Assembly (NCBI GenBank): GCA_045648765.1
Contig: JAZROQ010000005.1
Location: 1-15,987, forward strand
Length of the DNA: 15,987 bases
Source of the DNA: RGIG3009 sp045648765
Lineage (GTDB): Bacteria; Bacillota; Clostridia; Oscillospirales; Acutalibacteraceae
Reading direction: 5' to 3'
The position numbers were made by a program, and so were the translations under genes. Position 1 is the first letter of the stretch. Each line of letters begins with the position of its first letter. Shown here in pieces: positions 7,608 through 14,181 of the stretch. The notes beneath the pieces are model-generated. The model did no database searches and was not told the origin of the DNA. It worked only from the letters and a program-made list of their open reading frames with translations.

Positions 7608-8500
7608 TGACAATCCCTCGCCTTCCAAAATGCCGAAGCACCACAAGGCAACACCATGCCGCTTTGCGTGACCGGTAAGCCGATTTCATCTGCCGAAGTG
7701 GAGCCACCAAACCGCGGAACGATAATATCGCCGAGCATATATTGCATAACCGACGGTGATAAACCGGTGGTGTACGAATTTACCAACACAAACAACGGTT
7801 TTTCGGAAAGCAAGACGGAACATTCTTTGATGAAGCCGTAAATTTGTTCTTCCAGTTTCCAAACTTCGCCGCCCGGACCGCGACCATACGATGGAGGGTC
7901 CATAATGATGGCGTCGTAGGTGTTTTCGCGGCGTTGTTCACGTTGAATGAATTTTCCGCAGTCGTCTACAAGCCAACGCATAGGACGATCGGAAAGACCT
8001 GAAAGTACAGCATTTTCACGACCCCAGGCAACCATGCCTTTGGAGGCGTCCACGTGTGTGACATGTGCCCCTGCCGCTACACAAGCAAGTGTTGCAGCAC
8101 CGGTATAGCCAAACAAATTGAGAACGCGGATAGGACGATTGGCGTTTGCTATCATTTTTGCCATAGCATCCCAGTTGACGGCTTGTTCCGGAAAAAGACC
8201 GGTGTGCTTAAAGCCCATCGGTTTTAAGTGGAATTTAAGTTCCGCCAACGTTTTTTCAGGACTTTTATAGGAAATATCCCACACATCCGGCAAAGGACGA
8301 TAAATCTCCCATTTTCCGCCGCCGGTGTTGGAACGGTGATACCGTGCATGTGCCTTTTTCCAAAGCGGATGGCGTCTGCCGGTATGCCACAAAATTTGCG
8401 GGTCGGGACGAATTAACAGACAATCGCCCCAACGTTCTAACCGTTCACCGTCGGTGGTATCCAACAATTCGTAGTCTTCCCAATTTACTGCTGCTCTCAT
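7604..8500 (-). CDS. Class I SAM-dependent methyltransferase (RlmI/RlmK-like catalytic domain)
   Basis: Predicted methyltransferase of 298 residues, most like the catalytic domain of 23S rRNA m5C/m7G methyltransferases of the RlmI/RlmK group (Methyltrans_SAM family). Visible are the SAM-binding motif I 'VLNLFGYTGAATLACVAAG' (126-144), the acidic motif II D151 in 'THVDASKG', and motif IV 'DPPSYGRGPGGEVWKLE' (201-217), which is the family's D-P-P-S/A-F/Y loop. The N-terminal PUA domain of RlmI is missing. In its place are about 110 residues with 'WDISYKSPEKTLAELKFHLKPMGFKHTGLFPEQ', typical of the shorter bacterial group. No catalytic Cys of the m5C type is evident after the DPPS motif, so the base modified is unknown. 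ATG at 8500 with AAAGGA 10 bases upstream; it starts 14 bases after ruvB and overlaps ecfA1 by 4. Confidence 0.87.
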   Translation of the reverse strand: MRAAVNWEDYELLDTTDGERLERWGDCLLIRPDPQILWHTGRRHPLWKKAHARYHRSNTGGGKWEIYRPLPDVWDISYKSPEKTLAELKFHLKPMGFKHTGLFPEQAVNWDAMAKMIANANRPIRVLNLFGYTGAATLACVAAGAHVTHVDASKGMVAWGRENAVLSGLSDRPMRWLVDDCGKFIQREQRRENTYDAIIMDPPSYGRGPGGEVWKLEEQIYGFIKECSVLLSEKPLFVLVNSYTTGLSPSVMQYMLGDIIVPRFGGSTSADEIGLPVTQSGMVLPCGASAFWKARDCQ

Positions 8501-8514
8501 GTAACAATTATCCT

Positions 8515-9531
8515 TTACAAAGTCATCTGGTAACTGAGACCTAAGTGCTCATAAGCGGCGGGTAATACCACCCGACCGCGCGGTGTGCGATTGATAAATC
8601 CAAGTTGCAACAAATACGGTTCATACACGTCTTCTATCGTGACAGATTCTTCACCAATAACTGCTGCCAACGTATCCAAGCCAACAGGACCGCCATTGTA
8701 GTTTTGAATCATGGTCATGAGCATACGGCGGTCAACCATATCCAGGCCAAGTTCGTCTACTTCCAATTTATCCAATGCGGTTTGCGCGGCAGATACCGTG
8801 ATATTACCGTTGTTAAGCACTTGCGCAAAATCGCGCACACGTTTTAACAAGCGGTTAGCAATACGCGGTGTGCCGCGGGAACGCGAGGCAATTTCCAAAG
8901 CACCATCGGCATCGCACGGAATCCCCAAAATATCGGCGCTGCGCGAAACAATTTGCGCCAATTCTTCGGGCGTATACATTTCGAGCCGACACGTAACACC
9001 AAAACGGTCACGCAGTGGCGCCGATAATTGACCAGCCCGTGTGGTGGCACCAATAAGTGTGAATTTGGGCAACGGCAAATGAATAGACATGGCACCTTGA
9101 CCTTTGCCGTTGATAATATCGATTGAAAAATCTTCCATAGCGGGATACAAAATTTCTTCAACCGTGCGGGGTAACCTATGAATTTCGTCGATAAACAGCA
9201 CGTCACCTTGTTCCAAGTTTGTGAGCAACGCCGCCAAATCACCGGGGCGTTCCAAAGCGGGACCCGAAGTGATACGGAAATTCACGCCCATTTCATGGGC
9301 AATGATTGCCGACAGTGTCGTTTTGCCGAGTCCCGGAGGGCCATACAACAAAACGTGGTCCAATGTATCGTTTCGCAATTTAGCGGCATTGATAAACACC
9401 GCTAAATTTTCTTTTACTTTTTGTTGACCGATATATTCATTGAGGGTGCGCGGGCGAAGCGGGTTGTCCCCTTCGTCCTCCGGCAAATATTCTGTGGATA
9501 CAATGCGGTTTTCAAAATCCATTTCTTCCAC
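8515..9531 (-). CDS. ruvB: Holliday junction branch migration DNA helicase RuvB
   Basis: Hexameric AAA+ motor that, with RuvA, drives branch migration of Holliday junctions during recombination repair. From the GTG at 9531 it has 338 residues. Seen are the family opening 'NPLRPRTLNEYIGQQKVKENL', Walker A GPPGLGKT (about 64-71), 'ITSGPALERPGDLAALLTNL', Walker B VLFIDEIHR (about 111-119), sensor 1 'LIGATTRAGQLSAPLRDRFG', and the C-terminal winged-helix block with 'NGGPVGLDTLAAVIGE' and 'YLLQLGFINRTPRGR'. AGGTGAT, complementary to the 16S 3' end, sits 4 bases before this GTG (AGG at 8). Alternatives are GTG 9540, overlapping the ruvA stop, and ATG 9522. It lies directly after ruvA and 14 bases before the methyltransferase. 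Confidence 0.97.
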   Translation of the reverse strand: MEEMDFENRIVSTEYLPEDEGDNPLRPRTLNEYIGQQKVKENLAVFINAAKLRNDTLDHVLLYGPPGLGKTTLSAIIAHEMGVNFRITSGPALERPGDLAALLTNLEQGDVLFIDEIHRLPRTVEEILYPAMEDFSIDIINGKGQGAMSIHLPLPKFTLIGATTRAGQLSAPLRDRFGVTCRLEMYTPEELAQIVSRSADILGIPCDADGALEIASRSRGTPRIANRLLKRVRDFAQVLNNGNITVSAAQTALDKLEVDELGLDMVDRRMLMTMIQNYNGGPVGLDTLAAVIGEESVTIEDVYEPYLLQLGFINRTPRGRVVLPAAYEHLGLSYQMTL

Positions 9532-9536
9532 TGTTA

Positions 9537-10145
9537 TCACCTACCACCAAATGATTTTAATGCTTGACGGACCATTTCTTCCACCGAAAGGCTACTATCT
9601 AGCTTAGCAACCACCGCCGATGCTTCACCGGCACTGAATCCCAAAACAGACAATGCGTTTACCGCTTCGGCAGCATTGCTAGAAGCATTAAACACCGTTG
9701 AAGAAGAACCGGAAACAGACACCACACCGCTTGTCGCGGAAGGTAAACCCATTTTGTCTTTGAGTTCCAGCACAATACGTTGCGCCAGTTTGGGACCAAC
9801 ACCCTGCGCACGGGTAAGCGATTTATAGTCCCCGCCGGCAACGGCAAGAGCCACTTGTTCCGGTGAAAGTTCGGACAAAATGGAAATGCCTGCTTTGGGA
9901 CCAACGCCGCTGACACCGGTGAGTAACTTAAAACAAGTTAGTTCACTGCGGTCGGCAAAACCGAATAGTTCCACGGCATCTTCCCGCACGGCTAAAAAGG
10001 TATACAGCATGGCTTCGCTCCCAATGTTGGGGAGTTGACGCGCTGTGTTAACGGTGATAGAGCACTGATAGCCAACACCGCCGCATTCAATGACAGCTAA
10101 GTTTGCTTCTCGCACAAGCAGAGTTCCACGTACACTATACAGCAT
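9537..10145 (-). CDS. ruvA: Holliday junction branch migration protein RuvA
   Basis: DNA-junction-binding tetramer that loads RuvB on Holliday junctions. In 202 residues it shows the N-terminal OB-fold domain (about 1-63, 'MLYSVRGTLLVREANLAVIECGG'-like opening, ending in 'VELFGFADRSEL'), two helix-hairpin-helix motifs ('LLTGVSGVGPKAGISIL' and 'TRAQGVGPKLAQRIVLELKDK'), a flexible Ser/Val/Thr-rich linker, and the C-terminal RuvB-binding three-helix domain ('EAVNALSVLGFSAGEASAVV'). ATG at 10145 is preceded by AAAGGACGG, which is also the end of ruvC; only 3 bases separate the two genes. The order ruvC-ruvA-ruvB is typical of Clostridia. Confidence 0.97.
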   Translation of the reverse strand: MLYSVRGTLLVREANLAVIECGGVGYQCSITVNTARQLPNIGSEAMLYTFLAVREDAVELFGFADRSELTCFKLLTGVSGVGPKAGISILSELSPEQVALAVAGGDYKSLTRAQGVGPKLAQRIVLELKDKMGLPSATSGVVSVSGSSSTVFNASSNAAEAVNALSVLGFSAGEASAVVAKLDSSLSVEEMVRQALKSFGGR

Positions 10146-10148
10146 AAA

Positions 10149-10652
10149 TTACCGTCCTTTCATGATGCGTAGTTTGAGCGCTGTCCCCCCCATTTGGGCA
10201 TGACAGATAGCAATAGCCAACGCATCTGCCGTGTCATCCGGTTTGGGGACTTGCGGCAAACGCAACAAGCGTTTTGTCATTTCCATGACTTGTGGTTTTT
10301 GTGCTTGTCCAAAACCCGTTACCGCACTTTTCACTTGCAAAGGCGTGTATTCAAAAATCGGTACTCCGCTGTTTTGGGCGGCCAACAAAATCACACCTCT
10401 TGCTTGGGCAACTTCGATTGCGGTTTTTTGATTGTTTTTAAAGTAGAGTTTTTCGATGGCCAAAACGTCCGGTTGCAGGCGATGGATAATTGCCAAAACG
10501 TCGTTGTAAATTTGTTGAAGACGTTGTGAAAACGGCGTTTGTGCCAACGTTGTTACGGCACCAAAATCTTGCGGTGTAAAGCGACCGCCCTCATACTGAA
10601 CCACACCCCAACCGACAATGGCATAACCGGGGTCTATACCTAATATTCGCAA
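10149..10652 (-). CDS. ruvC: Crossover junction endodeoxyribonuclease RuvC
   Basis: Resolves Holliday junctions by symmetric cuts; the third member of the RuvABC resolvasome. With a TTG start at 10652 the protein opens (M)RILGIDPG and has 167 residues, the normal size. The four acidic catalytic residues line up as D7 (GIDPG), E67 (LAIEKLYF), D140 and D143 (KPDDTADALAIA), matching E. coli D7, E66, D138 and D141. AGGTGG is 7 bases before this TTG; an earlier in-frame TTG at 10670 has no such site and would add 6 residues not seen in the family. The gene heads the long compact operon and has its own promoter inside the end of udp. Confidence 0.96.
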   Translation of the reverse strand: MRILGIDPGYAIVGWGVVQYEGGRFTPQDFGAVTTLAQTPFSQRLQQIYNDVLAIIHRLQPDVLAIEKLYFKNNQKTAIEVAQARGVILLAAQNSGVPIFEYTPLQVKSAVTGFGQAQKPQVMEMTKRLLRLPQVPKPDDTADALAIAICHAQMGGTALKLRIMKGR

Positions 10653-10659
10653 TCGCTCA

Positions 10660-10665
10660 CCACCT
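10660..10665 (-). promoter_or_regulatory. Ribosome binding site deciding the TTG start of ruvC
   Basis: AGGTGG on the minus strand, 7 bases before the TTG at 10652. It fixes the start so that the protein begins MRILGIDPG like other RuvC proteins. Confidence 0.75.
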
Positions 10666-10682
10666 ATCAAAATATTCTGTTA

Positions 10683-10711
10683 ATTATACCACAAAATTAC
10701 TCATTAATCAA
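10683..10711 (-). promoter_or_regulatory. Promoter of the ruvC-clpE operon
   Basis: Minus strand: -35 TTGATT (10711-10706), 17-base spacer, -10 TATAAT (10688-10683), with TGG directly before the -10 (extended -10). The -35 box lies within the last codons of udp (Leu-Ile) and the spacer covers its stop codon. Transcription would start near 10676, about 24 bases before the ruvC TTG. No terminator lies between udp and this promoter, so read-through from udp is also expected. Confidence 0.75.
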
Positions 10712-11458
10712 GATTTTCAGCGCATTTATTGCGGTTTGAATGGCATTTTGCGTGTTTTCGGATTGCGTGTCAGGCAAACCTTGTTTGCGGCGTTCTTGGT
10801 TCCACACGGCATGTAATACACAGCCCGCTTTCAAGCCAAGCGATGCGGCAACAATATACAAAGTTGCCGATTCCATTTCCGAGGCCAAACAGCCACCTGC
10901 AATCCAAGATTCCCAGCGGTTTTGTAAATAGTAAGAAACCGGGGATTTTTCCGGTGAATGTTGACCGTAAAAAGAATCTTTACATTGCACCACACCCGCG
11001 TGCACGGGGAAACCCTCTTTTTTCGCGGCTTCCACCAATGCATTGGTAACATTGAAGTCGGCTACTGCAGGAAATTCAATCGGTAAATATTCACGCGAAG
11101 TTCCTTCTGCGCGAATAGCTCCTGTTGCTACCACCACATCACCGCCGCATACCGGAAGTGCCATGCCACCGCACGTTCCCACGCGAATAAGAGTTTTGAC
11201 GCCGCAACGAGACAGTTCTTCCACACAAATGGCGGTAGAGGGACCGCCAATTCCGTGGGAAGTTACCAGCACTCGTTGACCGTTTAGGTTACCCGCCCAT
11301 GTGGTGTATTCCCGATTGCTTACCACAAACTCAGGAGAATCCAACAACTGCGCAATACTTTCGACACGGCCGGGGTCTCCGGTAATGATGGCATATTCTG
11401 CCCCTTGCGATGGACATAGATGGAGATGATACATTTTTTCTTCGTTGAAATTTATCAT
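10697..11458 (-). CDS. udp: Uridine phosphorylase
   Basis: Cytoplasmic nucleoside phosphorylase of pyrimidine salvage: uridine plus phosphate to uracil and ribose-1-phosphate. From the ATG at 11458 it has 253 residues, exactly the length of E. coli Udp. Conserved blocks include the phosphate-binding 'IITGDPGRVESIAQLLDSP', 'NREYTTWAGNLNGQRVLVTSHGIGGPSTAICVEEL' split over two strands, 'LIRVGTCGG' and 'LPIEFPAVADFNVT'. The nucleoside-site 'ASEMESATLY' has the Met-Glu pair contacting ribose. AAAGGGG sits 8 bases before the ATG. The frame is open 18 codons further up, but that part crosses the promoter and lacks a binding site. It is transcribed divergently from the ABC-F gene. A purine nucleoside phosphorylase of the same fold is less likely given the PIEFPAVADF block. 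Confidence 0.92.
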   Translation of the reverse strand: MINFNEEKMYHLHLCPSQGAEYAIITGDPGRVESIAQLLDSPEFVVSNREYTTWAGNLNGQRVLVTSHGIGGPSTAICVEELSRCGVKTLIRVGTCGGMALPVCGGDVVVATGAIRAEGTSREYLPIEFPAVADFNVTNALVEAAKKEGFPVHAGVVQCKDSFYGQHSPEKSPVSYYLQNRWESWIAGGCLASEMESATLYIVAASLGLKAGCVLHAVWNQERRKQGLPDTQSENTQNAIQTAINALKILINE

Positions 11459-11487
11459 GACAAATTCCCCTTTATTATTATAAAACA

Positions 11488-11516
11488 AGTATACCAAGAA
11501 ATGGCTTGTCATACAA
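11488..11516 (-). promoter_or_regulatory. Promoter of udp
   Basis: Minus strand: -35 TTGTAT (11516-11511), 17-base spacer, -10 TATACT (11493-11488) with TGG just before it (extended -10). The start of transcription would be near 11481, about 23 bases upstream of the udp ATG. The -35 box shares a base with the -35 box of the divergent ABC-F promoter. Confidence 0.75.
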
Positions 11517-11517
11517 G
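11505..11517. repeat. Short inverted repeat spanning two back-to-back -35 boxes
   Basis: CTTGT-CAT-ACAAG: 5-base perfect arms around 3 bases. The two arms contain the divergent -35 boxes of udp and the ABC-F gene. Related ACAAG/CAAG words occur at 11485-11489 and 11495-11498. It may be simply the consequence of two -35 boxes back to back, or an operator. Confidence 0.6.
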
Positions 11518-11534
11518 GAAAAAGTTGTTATAAT
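11506..11534 (+). promoter_or_regulatory. Promoter of the ABC-F gene
   Basis: -35 TTGTCA (11506-11511), 17-base spacer, -10 TATAAT (11529-11534) with TGT just before the -10. Transcription would start near 11541, leaving a leader of about 27 bases, too short for an attenuator or a leader peptide. Confidence 0.8.
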
Positions 11535-11567
11535 TATGTAACAAAATTGTTAAAGGATTTTTGGGAT

Positions 11568-13466
11568 ATGACAGCACTATCGGTAAATCGTATCAATAAA
11601 TATTTTGGCAACCGTTGTTTATTTGAAGCCGGTTCTTTTGACGTAGGAGAACACGACCGCGTAGGTTTGATTGGGGATAACGGAAGCGGGAAAACCACGC
11701 TGTTTCGCATACTCATTGGCGAAGAAACCGCAGACAGCGGTGATGTTTTGTTTTCCAAAAACACGCGAGTGGGATATTTGGCGCAACACACGTTGCAAGA
11801 CGAAAATATCACCGTATGGGAAGCGGTAGAACGTGTTTTCGCACCCATCATTGCGCTTTCCAAGCAGCTACAGGAAATCAACGAGAAGTTGGAATCTGTC
11901 ACCCACGCTCCCGCGGAATGGTTGGAAGAACAGCAACATCTGCGCGAAACATTTGAGGCGAGCGGCGGATTATATTACAAAAGCCGCATTGCCTCTACTT
12001 TGACCGGTTTGGGGTTTGAAAAAGAGGCCTTTTCCCAACCGGTTTCAACGTTAAGCGGCGGTCAACGTGCCAAAGTTTCTATTGGTTGTTTATTGCTGTC
12101 CGATGCCAATCTTTTGTTATTGGACGAACCAACCAACCATTTGGATATTGCCGCTGTGGAGTGGTTAGAAGGATTTTTACGTTCATACACGGGTGCGGTA
12201 ATTGTTATCTCGCACGACCGTTATTTTTTGGACCGTGTAACAACGCGCACCGTAGAAATCAGCAACCAAACGTTTTATGCGACTAACGGCAATTATTCCG
12301 CCCACAAAGAAAAGCGAGAAACAGACAAAGAAATAGCAGCTAAGCACCAAAAGATTGCTGAACGGAAAATTAAAAAGTTGGAAGAAAATATTGCTTTGCT
12401 CAAACAGTGGAACCGTGAAAAATCGGTTCGTGCCGCCGAAAGCCGTGAAAAGCGATTGGAACGAATGAAATCAGAGCAAATCGTTTTGGAAAAAGAGTCA
12501 CAAACCTTGCGGTTTGGCTTTTCCGCTGCCACTACCGGCGGAACCGATGTGATAGACGCCGGGCAACTGAGCATGAGTTTTGCCCAACCGCTATTCAGAG
12601 ACGTTTCGTTTAAGTTACGGCGCGGTGAACGAGTTTTCCTTTTAGGCCCAAATGGTTGCGGGAAAACAACGCTTTTACGTATTTTAAAAGGAGAAATCGA
12701 ACCACAAAGCGGGTATGTGAATTTTGGCAGTAAAATTTCCCTTGGGTATTACGACCAGCTGCAATCCGAATTATCGTATAACAAGGCCGCCATTGACCAA
12801 TTATGGGATGAATACCCCACACTGACACAAACTGAACTGCGAAGTGCCTTGGCAACCTTTTTGTTTTACGGTGACGAAGTGTTTAAACCGATCCATCAAT
12901 TGAGCGGCGGTGAAAAAGCGCGGCTACTGCTACTGAAGCTTATGTTGGCGCACGATAATCTGTTGTTGTTGGACGAACCGACAAACCATTTGGACATTGC
13001 CTCGCGCGAAGCACTGGAAGCGGCTTTGGAAAACTACGACGGTACTTTGTTTGTGGTTTCGCATGACCGCTATTTTATCAACCGTTTATCTACGCGCATT
13101 TTGCAATTGAATATCGACGGCTGTACTTCGTTTGACGGGAATTACGATGATTACCAAGCAAAAATTTTGCCGCAACAAATAAAAACGGTTGCAGAAAAAC
13201 CGGCTAAAGAAAACGAATACAAATTACGAAAAGAACAAGAATCGCAAAAGCGGAAATTAACCACACGTATACGGCGCTTGGAAGAAAAAATCAGCCGCAT
13301 TGAGGGAGATATTGCCGAGTTGAGTGCTTTGTTGGAACAACCGGAAATCGCCGCCAATTATGAAAAAGTGGTGGAACTTTCAAGCACCTTGGAAGAACAA
13401 AACAAACAACTGGAAAATTTGTTTGCTGAATGGGAAGAAGCGCAAGCCGAACTGGAAACAATGTAA
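11568..13466 (+). CDS. ABC-F family ATPase, ribosome-associated translation factor (YdiF-like)
   Basis: Soluble protein with two ABC domains and no membrane part; ABC-F proteins bind the ribosomal E site and relieve stalled translation or protect from antibiotics. It has 632 residues from the ATG at 11568 (AAAGGA 10 bases upstream; the frame is open to a TTG at 11547, which would remove the leader). Domain 1: Walker A GDNGSGKT (36-43), LSGGQRAK (162-169), LLLLDEPTNHLD (about 182-193). A charged coiled-coil linker follows (about 240-315; the region that reaches the P-site tRNA). Domain 2: Walker A GPNGCGKT (360-367), LSGGEKAR (445-452), LLLLDEPTNHLD (about 465-476). Last is a C-terminal coiled coil (about 550-632). 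Both catalytic Glu residues are present. Layout and length best match B. subtilis YdiF. The very short leader argues against a drug-inducible resistance ABC-F. It converges on the DUF4956 gene. Confidence 0.9.
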   Translation: MTALSVNRINKYFGNRCLFEAGSFDVGEHDRVGLIGDNGSGKTTLFRILIGEETADSGDVLFSKNTRVGYLAQHTLQDENITVWEAVERVFAPIIALSKQLQEINEKLESVTHAPAEWLEEQQHLRETFEASGGLYYKSRIASTLTGLGFEKEAFSQPVSTLSGGQRAKVSIGCLLLSDANLLLLDEPTNHLDIAAVEWLEGFLRSYTGAVIVISHDRYFLDRVTTRTVEISNQTFYATNGNYSAHKEKRETDKEIAAKHQKIAERKIKKLEENIALLKQWNREKSVRAAESREKRLERMKSEQIVLEKESQTLRFGFSAATTGGTDVIDAGQLSMSFAQPLFRDVSFKLRRGERVFLLGPNGCGKTTLLRILKGEIEPQSGYVNFGSKISLGYYDQLQSELSYNKAAIDQLWDEYPTLTQTELRSALATFLFYGDEVFKPIHQLSGGEKARLLLLKLMLAHDNLLLLDEPTNHLDIASREALEAALENYDGTLFVVSHDRYFINRLSTRILQLNIDGCTSFDGNYDDYQAKILPQQIKTVAEKPAKENEYKLRKEQESQKRKLTTRIRRLEEKISRIEGDIAELSALLEQPEIAANYEKVVELSSTLEEQNKQLENLFAEWEEAQAELETM

Positions 13467-13468
13467 CA

Positions 13469-13498
13469 AAAAAAGCACGGGAATTCCCGTGCTTTTTT
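13469..13498. terminator. Bidirectional intrinsic terminator between converging genes
   Basis: Perfect 30-base palindrome made of the core GCACGGGAATTCCCGTGC flanked by A6 and T6. Read on either strand it forms a GC-rich stem followed by a T-run. It occupies nearly the whole 34-base gap between the ABC-F stop (13466) and the DUF4956 stop (13501), so it can end both transcripts. Confidence 0.93.
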
Positions 13499-13500
13499 CA

Positions 13501-14172
13501 TCATAAACCAAATTCACCTTCGTAGCTGACCAGACTGGCATCTTCCACACCGTCAATAGCCATCATTTGCTCCACAATAGAGGCTTCGTCATCTTTAAGT
13601 GAAACTTCAACCGTGATTTCACCGCCATGGCGAGTAACAACGCGAGATTTGATGCGGTATTTCGGGAGCGTATGCAACGCTTTTTTTACATCCGTTATCT
13701 TAGCGGGGTCATACCGCACAATCAGCAAATAGGGAGATTTGTTTTTGCGATAGATCGCACACACCAAATAATACAAAACGCCCAACAGCAAACTGGCAAC
13801 AGCACCGGGAATAAACAAACCTGCACCATTCATAATGCCGGCGGCAATGGCCCAAAACATAAAAATGGTATCAACCGGATCTTTGATGGCAGTACGAAAC
13901 CGAACGATAGACAAAGCACCGACCATACCAAGTGATAACGCCAAATCTGAACTGATGGTACGTATTACCGCTGCGGTTACCATACACAACAAGACCAACG
14001 AAAAAGCAAACCCTTTGGAAAACAAAACGCCACGGAAAGTTTGACGATATATCAGCAAAATAAAAAGCCCTGTCACAAATGCCAGTAACAAGGATACCAG
14101 CATTTCCTCTGCCGAGACGCCAACATTAAACTGTTCTACCACACTGTTTTTAAGCATATCTAAAAAACTCAT
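13501..14172 (-). CDS. DUF4956 multi-pass membrane protein, partner of the VTC polymerase
   Basis: Membrane protein of 223 residues with no known function. Hydrophobic segments lie at about 24-42, 54-71, 78-90 (short), 101-117 and 120-140. The conserved core 'LGMVGALSIVRFRTAIKDP' (81-99) carries two Arg and a Lys inside or next to the membrane, followed by 'WAIAAGIMNGAG'. After residue 145 comes a soluble alpha/beta domain ('YLLIVRYDP', 'KSRVVTRHGGEITVEVSLKD', 'IDGVEDASLVSYEGE') that resembles a ferredoxin/ACT-like fold. I recognise this as DUF4956. AGGAGG is 5 bases before the ATG and overlaps the stop of the VTC-domain gene. It is co-transcribed as the last gene of that operon. The pairing suggests it is the membrane part of a polyphosphate system; a channel or regulator role is inference only. 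Confidence 0.87.
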   Translation of the reverse strand: MSFLDMLKNSVVEQFNVGVSAEEMLVSLLLAFVTGLFILLIYRQTFRGVLFSKGFAFSLVLLCMVTAAVIRTISSDLALSLGMVGALSIVRFRTAIKDPVDTIFMFWAIAAGIMNGAGLFIPGAVASLLLGVLYYLVCAIYRKNKSPYLLIVRYDPAKITDVKKALHTLPKYRIKSRVVTRHGGEITVEVSLKDDEASIVEQMMAIDGVEDASLVSYEGEFGL

Positions 14173-14181
14173 AACGTCCTC

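Noticed and set aside
8711..9031. Plus-strand frame of 106 codons opposite ruvB
   Set aside because: Ser/Arg-rich antisense shadow with no start signals.
11534..11902. Minus-strand frame of 122 codons over the ABC-F start and its promoter
   Set aside because: Runs antisense to the ABC-F N-terminus; Ser/Thr-rich composition typical of shadow frames, no ribosome binding site.
12108..13001. Similar DNA stretches encoding LLLLDEPTNHLDIA twice in one gene
   Set aside because: They are the Walker B regions of the two ABC domains, an ancient duplication of the family and not a recent DNA repeat.
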